Positions 46,819-57,380 of a stretch of DNA of 64,000 nucleotides are shown here, one piece after another (the first letter of the stretch is position 1; the number at the start of each line of letters is the position of its first letter). The notes below the pieces were generated by a model that was not told where the DNA came from, searched no databases, and saw nothing but the letters and a program-made list of their open reading frames with translations. The position numbers and the translations under genes are program-made. Source of the DNA: Lucifuga dentata (taxonomy: Eukaryota; Chordata; Actinopteri; Ophidiiformes; Bythitidae). The stretch covers positions 62,001 to 126,000 of the forward strand of contig VXCM01000803.1 of NCBI GenBank assembly GCA_014773175.1, given 5' to 3'.

Positions 46819-48768
46819 TTTAAGGTTTATTATCAGTTTGGTTAAGAATGGGAAGATACATTTTGACATACAGAAAATAAAATGATTTAAGGTTCATTAA
46901 AATTGCAGTTCTTTGGCTCGTTCTTATCTTTCACGCTGTTTTCTTGTTAATTAGACACAGACATGGAAGCATCTTGAAGATACTGCCAGGGTGATCCTGT
47001 CAGAAAATGCAACTTTCAAATCAACTGCTCAAAACAAAGCAGCAGGTATGATATACACATGCCAGAAGTAAGTATGTCTCAAGATTTGTCAACAATTCCC
47101 AAGTCAATTCAGGACATGACTTATGACTTGCCAAACCATGACTTGGTCCCACCTCTAACTAAAGCTTCCAAAATTTCATCGTTGAACTTTGTATTTTCTC
47201 TGCATTTGCTCAACAAAAATATGAAATGTGCTGTGTCAGTGCCCTCCTGCATAAAAAATTGATTTTGCATGACTGTTGCTGACACAGTTTAGCTTCTTTT
47301 CATTGAGCGATGACATTTAAACTGTTTGTGAACTTGCTGAATTCTCAGATATTTGAACAAATCAGTGTGTAGTGGATCAAACTAACTGGCATTACAAGGG
47401 TCTTTCAGATTGACTACAACAAAAGAGACTTTAATGATGTGCCTTACTTTTTATTTTTGCCCCGAGAGAGCCCCCCGCCCCCCACCCTCCGCCCATCCAC
47501 ATTTGGGACAGTTGTTTAGCAGATTGTATGGCTTACAGTCAACAGCTGTTTTAAACGCAGTTGTTATCCAATGCCCCACCTGAGAATACTTCCACTTGCT
47601 GCGGTCATTGCCATAATATTCCAATATTTGATGTGTTTTTTTATGGTTATCTGTAAATGTAGTATTATTAAGCTTGACTGCATCTCCACTGAGCACAGCG
47701 TTGTTTAGTCACATAAGTGTCTCTTTGACTACTTACCCTAAAGTATAACAAATGCAGTACTTTTATGATCTTAGATTGAATTGTCCCAACATGTATGCAT
47801 GCAGCAATCTGTTTCATAGCCCCTAAAAAGAGAACAGACTGGTTTTTCTGCTGGTGATGAATAAGACTTTGTGACTACCAGCATCCAGTGATGGGAACAG
47901 TTTTTGTTTTGTTACGGCAGCACTGCAATGAGGCAAATATCATTTCTAAGTAAGATGTGCATAAATATGTTATGAGGTCAGAAAGTCCCCTTTTCCTTCT
48001 TGCATTAAAATCCAACCTCTGTATCCAGATAAGTTTTCTGGATAATGGCATCAGATGACAAGACTTGCATTTACACCTTATGAAAAAAATATACTTATCT
48101 GGATTCTGCCTACCTTCGCAACCCCAGATTAAAAATAAGTTTATTAATAACAAGAGCAAGGCAGGGTGACATTTTTTCACTGGCCATATTTTATCGCAAG
48201 GATGTGTCCCAGCTGGATTACATTTATGCCTGGGTAGTTGTAACTGAAATCCAATCACAATCTGTATGTATGGATTGCAATGCGCTATTTACAGCTTGCA
48301 TTAATATTCATTTTTCCTGATCTGGATAATGTGTCTAGATACAGGTCACATGTTGATGCAAGGTATAAATGGGGACAAAGTGAGTCTTCATTGTCACCTG
48401 ACAGTTTTGCTGTGTTGTTTTTCAGGCAACCGTAGACGTTCACAATCACAAATAATGACTCGACTTTTCCTAGATTATGTGTTTACTTAACACGGCATTC
48501 GTCTTGCAAATTGCCACTCTGCTTTGGAGACAATATGCTTTTGTCATTCTAGATGGAACAAAAAAAAAAAAAAAAAAAAAAAAAATAGACCACTGGTTAT
48601 TGTGTTACTATGTGAATTACAGTGCTGGCTGAATTCGAGCATTAGCAAGCAGTGCATAGCTCAGACTGGTGTCAGCAATGAGCTCATCCATTCCTCTATC
48701 ATGAAGTGACATGAGTGAAACAAACAATAATGCAGAACTCTCAGGTAGGTCCGGCTTGTTATGTAAAA

Positions 48769-48899
48769 CCCCTCAGGCCACCTTGTGTGTCAGAGCGTAC
48801 GACATTAACTCCAGACACTCAGAGGCGGAGTGTNCCCCTCAGGCCACCTTGTGTGTCAGAGCGTACGACATTAACTCCAGACACTCAGAGGCGGAGTGT
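48769..48899. repeat. 65-bp exact duplication across a single N
   Basis: Bases 48769-48833 are repeated exactly at 48835-48899 around the N at 48834. Most likely an unmerged contig overlap, not biology. Confidence 0.8.
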
Positions 48900-49923
48900 G
48901 ATGATGTCTTCACGGTAAGATAAAATATGGGTGATGACCCTATGGGTAAAAAGCACATCTGCGAGAGTTTTTCAGGTTATCTGTGTGTTTATTGGTATTT
49001 TCTACCTCTAATTAGAAAATGGCTGTGAAGAATTACCTCAACCAAAACATTAACCCAATTTGTAATGCGATAATAAAATGACTCAAGATGCCTATATTTT
49101 TCCACTCTGCTCAGATGAAAGAGGCTTTTCTTCTTTTTCTTCTACTTTTTTTTTTTTTTTNTTTTTTTTTTTTTTGCGCGGTTGCGAAGTATATCACAGT
49201 TACACAGCAGATCAGTCAAATGTCAGGAAGTGTAAATGTTTAAATGTAAAGGCGTAAGTTTACATCTTTTCACGCAGAAAGATTCTATCTTTCTGTCTTG
49301 CAAATGTTTAGAAAAGCCTCTGCACTTGGCAACACTTGGCAATAGATACAGATGTCAAGCACAAAGGCGAGCAGTATACTCCAGGCAAGCTGCAAAGCCT
49401 GATTAAAGTTCCTGTATGTGATTAATAACTCACACTATCAGGTCAAGAGAGCCTCCAAATGAAGGCCTGAAGGCACCCAACCTGCTGCTGCAATGACATC
49501 ACAGGTCAAAGGTTAAGTCCACCTCTCAGGGTGATTTATACTTTTGGAGAGGACAAAAATAAGGTTCAGCTTTTTTCTGTTATTCAACCTTTGATACAGA
49601 GGAAATTGCTTCCTGCTGCTGGAATACAGTCACCACATGAACCTATGATGTCACATGATGGAGTGACCTCATGCTGCCACTCAGCGTGACTGCCACCTGA
49701 AACTGGCTTCTCCACTGCATTCAGTGAAAACTTATAGTACAATAAAGGCCTTTACAGCTCTCTCCTTGCACGTTTCCTGTGCTTCTCACACCACAGAGGC
49801 TCCATCTGCAGCACAGGGCAGAAATGACTGAAATGACATTTCATAACATGAGACATATTTGTTTTATTTCACTCCGTCACATTTATAGATTTTCAGCACA
49901 GCAGTGACATGACAGCCGTTTAA

Positions 49924-51062
49924 AGGAGCGCACCGGTGGTTTTGCATGTTTGAGTGGGATAAATTCAACCCGCATACATGTTACATTATTGCTAACCACT
50001 TTCCAAAACATACTACTGGTGTGGTAAATATTAGAATTGTTTTTCTCACCTTTCGGGCTGCTGTTGTTTAATTTCATTCCAGTATGCTATTATAATCACC
50101 TTGTAAAGACTTGAAATGTCCTTGAGATAAGTAATTCATCACAGCAAACCACATGTTCTTATTTTTTGTTGTGGTTTCTTCAAACCCGTCCAGCACACAG
50201 AGGAAAATTTACCTCTTTGCCAGGAAATATAGTCCCCCCAAAAAAACTGCTTTTACTAAGAAATTAAAAACGACCATCCCTTCTACATTCACATGTATGT
50301 GTTAGCAGGTGAAACACTGAATTTTAAAGGACCATACCACCCATTTTGCATGTATGAGCCTAATATATTCAATTTTCATATGTTACGTTACTCACAATCA
50401 TTTCCCAAAGAATTAACCATATTTCAGCTTTCCTGATATTTTGCAAAATCTCTCTCTATATTTCTTTTGAAATCAAATATTCAAGTTCTACACCCACCTT
50501 AAAAATTGATGTTTTGCCTGCTAATAGTTATGCAGCCTTATGAATTCACAGTTGTTTAAATTTTTTGATAAACACAGGTCTTCTTTTGGGACTATATTCC
50601 CTGGTGGAGACATGCATTCACTCCGCACTTTTTATTAAGCTTAAACACTAAAATTACATAACTTTGAAAAAAAAAAACCCTGAATACACGTCTTGCTTGC
50701 GATGATGGATTACCTATCCCAAGAACGTTTCAAGTATCAACAAGTTGATTTTAATAACGTACCAGAATGAACTGAAACCAATGGAGGTCTGGAAGGTGGG
50801 AAAAAATTTTTTTAACTCACCGTTCCAGTAGTATACTTTGGGAAACAATTGCCAATAAACATACGTGTATGAAAATTGAATATATTAGGCTCAAACATGC
50901 AAAATGGTCCTTTAAGGTGGGCGTATCACCTAAATATTTGATTTTGAATAAGAAAACAGCTAAAATACAGTTTTATGTTTTGGAAAATGGTTGTCCGTTA
51001 TGTAACATGTATGTGGGTAATATTTATAGGGCTCAAACATGCAAATTTACCGGTATGGTCCT
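49924..51062 (-). mobile_element. T2/Kolobok-type MITE split by a nested copy
   Basis: Outer copy: TTAA at 49920-49923 and 51063-51066, ends AGGAGCGCACCGGTGGTTTT and TTACCGGTATGGTCCT. It is interrupted at its internal TTAA (within GAATTTTAAGGTGGG) by the copy at 50328-50911. Without the insert and one TTAA it is 551 bp, the normal family length. Confidence 0.85.
50328..50911 (+). mobile_element. nested T2/Kolobok-type MITE, 584 bp
   Basis: Inserted in the outer copy with TTAA on both sides (50324-50327 and 50912-50915). Ends AGGACCATACCACCCATTTT and GCAAAATGGTCCT. The inner order ACACCCACCTTAAAAA shows plus orientation. Confidence 0.85.
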
Positions 51063-52761
51063 TTAAGTATCATTGAAGGCACTTGCCATACAGAGGTCAT
51101 CCCACACAGTAACTCCTCGTGGCTGTCAACATGTACACAGGAAAGGTGTGAAATACGTCTCCAAGATGTGGTACCTCAGGTGTGTGTGTGAACATCATGT
51201 GACAGGCATGTGGTTTCATAACAGCCTAAGGTCATCCTGGGTGTGAAAAGTATCTTAAATATTGAATCAATGATTCAAGTGTTTGGAGCTTTAGCTGGCA
51301 AGTTTTAAAGTTTATGTTTTCAATGGAATTTTATAAAAAAGAAAAAAAAAAAAAAAAAAANAAAAAAAAAAAAAAAAAAAGTGACATAATTTCAACCTTC
51401 TCTGCTCAGGCCGAAGTGATTTGAGACAGGCAAAACTTCACAAATCACATGTGGACAAGCTGTAGTAATTCTTTAGTGATGTGTTTTTAATTTCAGCATT
51501 TCAAACACTCATCCACAATCTACAGCCGTCATGTTGTTAATCTATTTCAAACACTTTTTGTTTCAGCACTAACACAGAGTCCTCAGGGCTGCTTTGTCAG
51601 TGGCTGAAGTACAAAAACACACAAGTCCCTGCAGGCCACCCATCTGAGAAAAAAAGACTATTGTCAAGACATGGACTCAGACGTATGAGCTAAGAACAAA
51701 GGAATTCAAGGCTATTTAGATCAACAGATAAGTATTAGTACAAATTTATGACTTCATCCTTTTGTTGGCACTATTCCTCACTGCCTTTAGTTGTGTTTTT
51801 GTTAAGTTTCACTGATGGTAACAAAGCAAACAGTCTTTTCTTTGGTCTATGCTGTGTTAGCGCTTGTCTTTGGCAGATGATACTTTAAGTTCACTGTCAG
51901 TTTCTTACCGTGTAAATGAACTAAAAAGTACCTGGGAATCAGTCAGTAATAAGTACTCAGATCCAAAAATACACCATTACAAGTATCTTGCATTCAAAAC
52001 TACACTTCCTCAAAGGTAAATGAGCATCAACAATAAATGTACTCAAGTATCCAAAGCAAAAGTACTCATTCTGAATTATCAGTGTATCTGTTACATACAT
52101 CTCTACAACTGGATATACAAGGTATTTGACCCAACAGTATGAACAACCTTGTAACTCCAGTTTGGAGAGATTGGAACAGAATAATGAGAATTCTCAAATT
52201 AAATAATTAAGATTCCCAAAATTGGACAAACAGGTTTTCACCCCATAATGGAGATGCAAGACTTTTCCCCTGGCAGGAAATAGTTTCTTATTTTGAGGAT
52301 TTTCTTTCTTTTTCATGCTGTTCATGCACGTGCTAGAGTAAATTGTCTCTTCTCCTTTGTGAAACTTTTGAGATAATGTCTAAAATGTATTTCGCCATCA
52401 AGCTAAAACAAAGCTGGAATACAAATTTTTCACCCAACAACAGTAATATTTTAATGTCATGTTGTATTTAAAGTCTTAATCTGCAAAGTAACTAGTAACT
52501 AGTGATGTCAAGTAAATTTAGTGGAGTAAAAATGTAGTGGAACATAGAAGTAGAAACTAGAAATACTCATTATTACTCCTGATTCTTCTTATGCTCTGTT
52601 GGTTAAGAATTGATTTTTGGGTCAGTGAAGAAACAAATTTTGTCTACTTTAGTCTGATCTGAATTTTAAAGCATCAAACACCAAAAGTTAACCATAAATT
52701 GGAAGGCATACCTCAAAGACTTAACAAGCTTAGACAAAATCTGAAGAGGAGAGCACAAGCA

Positions 52762-52805
52762 GTAATAATAATACTAATACTACTACTACTAATAATAATA
52801 ATAAT
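52762..52805. repeat. (AAT)n/(ACT)n trinucleotide repeat
   Basis: AAT units with an inner ACT block, about 44 bp. Confidence 0.85.
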
Positions 52806-52854
52806 GGCTTTATTTGTCAAAATAAACCATGGTTTTAAGTATTTAACTACATCT

Positions 52855-53060
52855 GAACCAAATACACCAACTGATAATCCATCATGGGATAAATATGCCT
52901 AAGTTTTTGGTTGAGATTGGTGTGTATTTTTAAAGAAACTGACAAAAATATTATAAAACTCCCTAACACACAATGTGAAGGAAACATTTTTTTTTTAAAT
53001 TCCTGGATCTGCTCCTGGATCCAGATCTGTACCAAAATTTGAAGCTCTGCCATAGGCCAT
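52855..53060 (+). repeat. interspersed repeat, copy 2 (fragment)
   Basis: Shares CCAACTGATAATCCATCATG and the following GGGATAAATATGC with the reverse strand of 54481-54530. The related GGATCC-type motif near 53010 supports the same family. Confidence 0.5.
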
Positions 53061-54224
53061 GCGCAACATTGGTTCAGAATATTTTTGAGTTAATGAACAA
53101 ACAAACAAGTTGATGCAGGAGGTAAATATGAAACTAACAGAAACAAATTGGAGTCTAATAGTGTATTTGTAATACACTATTTGTGAATTACTACTAGTGT
53201 GTAAGAGATCAAAACTGGACTGATCGGGTTAAGTAGGAGAAGTGCTCCGTGATTACAGGGGTGAAACCTCTGTCAGTGCCTTTGACTCACTAAGAAGCTC
53301 AAGCCAAGCAAAGTCAGTATTTATTGCTTTTCTGTGTCTTTCATTTCAACCAGTTTTGAAATGAATCATCTTTAATGGTGATCCACAGCAAAAATGTTTT
53401 ATCTTATCTGTACTGAAACTTGACCTGGAGGCCAATCATGCCTTTGTGATGACATAGACCAAGTGGAAAAGTACAGACCCCCGCTATCTCTTGTGCATAT
53501 TCTTTCTTCCGCCATGACCATCGCTCTCCTTTCATGCGGGCAGCCTTGGTGACATCATCCGCTGAACAAGACTTGCACATTGCGTTTACTGACTGTATTA
53601 AAATGTTGGATATCTAACAAGGGTGATCACCCACAAGGCCTGTGGTGAGAACGCATCGGGTTTTTATTGTCATCTTGGGAGGCGGTGATATCACCCATCG
53701 GGCTGGAAACTGCATCGCTTTATCCTTTATCCTCAAAGACGCAAATAGGGGAAGATGGCACAAATAAAGAGCTTTGAGATTGAGGCTGAGGTTGAAATCA
53801 TTTGTAACGGATGCGGGCGGCCAAGTAAAATGTTACGCACGAGATGTGATTGAGAGCTGCGGGGAAGGAAGACTTCCAGGATAAACAACATAAGGAAGGT
53901 GTTACAGTAGCCTAATCTGACTTGCATGGCAGAGGTGAAACACCTGGTTCACATCTAATCTGACAGCGACTCCGTGAACAAACAACTTTCCGTTCTTTGT
54001 AAATGTTTACATGCTGTGAGGAAACCAGAGGCTGCATGCATAAAGATTCCAGTCCAAAAACTGAAGAAAAATCTTGCAGTATGAGTTTCACTTAAGGGAT
54101 TATTCATGAAAGTGTGCAAATCAACTTGTTTTCCTTGATAGCACCGCAGTGTTACTCGCCATGTTGTCTGATCTTGACAAAGACTGAGCTAGAGATTAAT
54201 GTAAAAAGACTTCATCAATACATC

Positions 54225-54690
54225 TACATGCTAGTTTCCTCCACCAAGGAGATTATGTTTTCACCAGCATCTGTTTGTCTATTTGTTAGCAGGATGACTT
54301 AGAAAGCTCTGAACTAATTTTGACAAAACTTGGTGGAAAAGTAGGGCATGACTAAAGGAAGAACTCACTAAATTTTAGTGTCAGTCCGGATCCAAGGATG
54401 GAATCAGGAATTTTTGCATTGTGAGATACGAAATTTTTTGTTGTTTTTGTCAATTTTTGATATTTTGGTAAATTTTTGACAAAAACAAGCATATTTATCC
54501 CATGATAGATTATCAGTTGGTGTAAATTGGCCTGGATAAAAACAACTTTTCTTATGACAAACAAGAAGGCACTTAGAGAGTGCATGCCTCCACCAAGGCC
54601 AAATCAAAAATTAAAAAAATTATTTAAAAATTTTCCACCAAGCCAAATTCAATTGAAATCGGCCCATTAGCATGAATATTACAGTGTTAA
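54225..54690. repeat. interspersed repeat, two pieces in opposite orientation
   Basis: 54225-54545 reads as the reverse complement of the family (CCTCCACCAAGGAGATTATG at its left). From about 54562 a forward piece begins (ACAAGAAGGCACTTAGAGAG, later CGGCCCATTAGCATG, matching 24780-24795). Confidence 0.5.
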
Positions 54691-55899
54691 CTTTCTTGCT
54701 TCAGCTTCCAGGCCATGGTCAGGAAGCCACAGGCCGCAGTTATTACCAACTTCGGGGTTAACTTCACCAAGAATTTGACCACAGGAATGTGGGATCACTT
54801 TAAAAAATAAAAACAGAATATTATTAGCACATGACAAATTTTGTCTAGGCTTTGTTTGGCAGAGGTATGAGTCCTAATGAGAGCTCTTTTAGTTATTTCT
54901 ATCTCATTTGTATCCATTGGAAACTAAACCACTTGTGTATGCGTGTTACTTCACGTCCAACACAAGAAACATATACAGGCTGCTTAATAAAAATGTAAAG
55001 AGGTTTTCAAATGATCAGATTTTGTAAATTTGCATCTAGACATATAGTGTATGTAGCATATTTGATTATTCTGTTACCATTATTCAGCATGATTCTTTCA
55101 AAGATGTGTAAGTGTCCTTCATTAAATTGTACACACTGCACACATTATACATTACTCGCACACTTTTAGCTTCACTCACTCAGCGAAATGAGGAAATGAG
55201 GAAATTTTAAAGTTAGCCAAACCTCTTGTGCTCCACCCTTTCCTTGAACACCACCCTGCCCGTGCAGAATTTATCTCTAATTTCAAGCTGCAGTACATTA
55301 AAACTCTTCCTCAGATGACTTCATCATGAAACCAGAGCTCTTTTAAAAGCATCATTAACCATGTCGACTCTGGTGCTACCCAACGTGTTTTTCCCATTTT
55401 AGCCCAAATCTGATGTTTCTATTCATTCTGTTTTTTAAATGTTATGCCATTTTTACTGCGTGGGCCTTCAGGGTCCACATTTTTCCCAACACTAATTTGA
55501 AAAGCATCCTCCTCTCTTGTTGTATTGGATGGATTTGGCTTTTTCATGATTGAGCCGCCGCTGAGAGCGATCAGGCTAGTTGTCAGGGTCAAATCAGAGG
55601 GCAAAGCAGTGAAGAGTGAGAGTTCCTTTTTTGGGAAAGCTTTCACCCATGGAAGCATTTTCTCCCATCTCCTCCCTGCAAGTATTTTCTCCCTCAATAA
55701 TCCCCGCTGCCCTGACATACACACACCACCCCTGCCATTCCAATCAGTCAGCCTCAACATGTGCTCCGTTAAACCTGAGCCATGAGTTTGCTCGACGCCA
55801 TCAAGGAGTGGTCAGGATCATCATCTGTTTGCCTATTATCCAACCCCCACACTTGTCATGCCAGCAATCTCCCCCTCCCCGGGTTTAAGAAGCAGGGAG

Positions 55900-56129
55900 A
55901 CACGGCTGCTCTGTTCCATTCAACTTCAGCCAGCATGACAACTGCTCCTCTCTGATGGGGGGAAGAAGACTCCCAGACAGACGGAGCTCATGCTGAAGCT
56001 GAATCTCTCCTTGAATTTTTAGTCAACTACAAGGGATTTTTTTCAACATAGACATAAAACTTTTTTGTGCTCTTGACGGAGCGAAACACCTCGGGGACAA
56101 ATCTCTTCCTATGCAGCGTAAAGCCGGAG
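55900..56129 (+). promoter_or_regulatory. syne1: syne1 (CPG2-type) non-coding first exon and promoter region (left limit approximate)
   Basis: A strong donor (GCCGGAG then GTAAGG at 56130) closes a stretch with no long open frame, 360 bp upstream of the next acceptor. The left limit is not visible; no TATA box is clear. Inferred to be the 5' UTR exon because the next exon begins just before the first ATG. Confidence 0.45.
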
Positions 56130-56329
56130 GTAAGGCTGAGGCAGCGTGTGTGTCTGTGAATGCGTGAGCGTGTGTTGCAGCTGAGGATATTACCTCATGG
56201 AGGATAAGCTGTGATTGAGGAGGTCTGACAGAGGTCCTCCCTCTGACTCCATGACTCCTTGCCTCTTATCTGGACAAATTTTCTGTTCAGGTTCAGAGGG
56301 GAAGTTTTGACAGCCAGTCTTTACAGGCC

Positions 56330-56373
56330 CCCCCCCCCCCCCCCCCCCCNNNNNNNNNNNNNNNNNNNNNNNN

Positions 56374-56407
<34 letters not shown>
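56330..56407. repeat. poly(C), 24-N gap and (GA)n repeat
   Basis: A C run, N at 56350-56373, then about 17 GA units, all in the first intron of the syne1 transcript. Sequence here is unreliable. Confidence 0.9.
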
Positions 56408-56410
<3 letters not shown>

Positions 56411-56504
56411 GGTGACTTCATCCTCTCTCTCAACCAACCCTCTCCTTTCACCCTCCTTCTTCAGCTTTCTTTTTCCTCTCTTTTTCACAGCACACTCAGG
56501 CAGC

Positions 56505-56732
56505 ATGCCAGCAGTTTTCATCTTGCTGCGGTCCCTGGTTATCAGGCTCCTCAATAGCAGACTGGCCCATTCGGTGGCACAGTTCCTCAGGAGGATCCTC
56601 TCTACAGGCGCTGCCCACCTTGGCACGGTGCTACGCCACGCCTGGGACCGGATTCAATCCCAGGAGTCTAAGGAAGCCGTCCTGGGCTGTGTGCTGTGCA
56701 TTCTCAACATGCACAAGAAGGTGGAGAACTGA
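56505..56732 (+). CDS. 75-codon upstream ORF in the first coding exon of the syne1 transcript
   Basis: A complete frame from ATG (A at -3) to TGA, 14 nt after a strong pyrimidine-rich acceptor ending TTTTTCACAG at 56490. It begins MPAVFILLRSLVIRLLNSRL and ends LCILNMHKKVEN. The N-terminal half alternates hydrophobic residues and Arg, suggesting an amphipathic, possibly membrane or mitochondrial helix; a charged part (RIQSQESKEA) and a second hydrophobic stretch (VLGCVLCIL) follow. It ends 153 nt before the main ATG on the same exon, so both would lie on one mRNA. I do not recognise the family with certainty. Confidence 0.55.
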   Translation: MPAVFILLRSLVIRLLNSRLAHSVAQFLRRILSTGAAHLGTVLRHAWDRIQSQESKEAVLGCVLCILNMHKKVEN

Positions 56733-56885
56733 GCTCTCCCTCTACTTTCTGTTCATACTCCACTGGAGAGAGACTGGAGCAGCAGAACTGAGTGAGGGAA
56801 AAAGGAGGGAGAGTGCACAAAGGGATGTGACAGACTTTTATCGTTTGGACTTCAGCATATTTAGTTTTCTTATCATAAACTGGTC

Positions 56886-57380
56886 ATGTCGGAAAGCATT
56901 GTGAGGAAGGTCCAGCCTTTCACCATTGGGACCAGGCTGTCAGTCCCCACGGTCCCTAAATGCCAGGAGTTTACCCAGAGTTATCTGCAGAGCCAGAGTC
57001 TGGATAACTGCACACTACAGCACAACCTGAACTCGCTCTACTTCAGTCGATCTCAGGTCTGTGCACATGGACCCTGTTTGGCCTCGCCCATCGTCAAGCA
57101 AGTAGCCTCCGTTAAGCCCCCCAACCAGGAGGACATGGCAGCCGAGGACCATCTGAACCAGAATGTGGCTCCATCCTCTGCTGTATCGAGATCCATCAAG
57201 AAGATCACAATCTCTGGAAACAAGGAAAGATCAGAGAACACGTTATCAGTGGGACCAGCAAGACTTCCAGGGTCCACATCAGAGAACAACAATAACAACA
57301 ACAACATCACCACATCAGATCCATGTCTGCCGAGGATTGTGGGTGTGAGCTGTGAGAACAAACCCAATTCTCAATTCAAG
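56886..57380 (+). CDS. syne1: syne1 (CPG2-type) coding exon 1
   Basis: The exon itself probably starts at 56491 and carries the upstream ORF first. The 165 coding residues include VPTVPKCQEFTQSYLQSQ, SIKKITISGNKE, an (Asn)7 run coded by AAC/AAT and the end NKPNSQFK. Donor AAG then GTACAG. Confidence 0.7.

Larger units (their letters stand above)
39640..55890. other. 16-kb intergenic region between klhdc3 and syne1
   Basis: klhdc3 and syne1 are transcribed away from each other across this region. It contains MITEs at 40594-41073, 46707-46818 and 49924-51062, a hAT-like end near 46410-46455, CA and poly(A) tracts, a 68-N gap at 46020-46087, retroposon pieces at 52855-53060 and 54225-54690, and a complex, repeat-poor block at 53420-53950. 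No open frame resembles a known protein. Confidence 0.65.
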
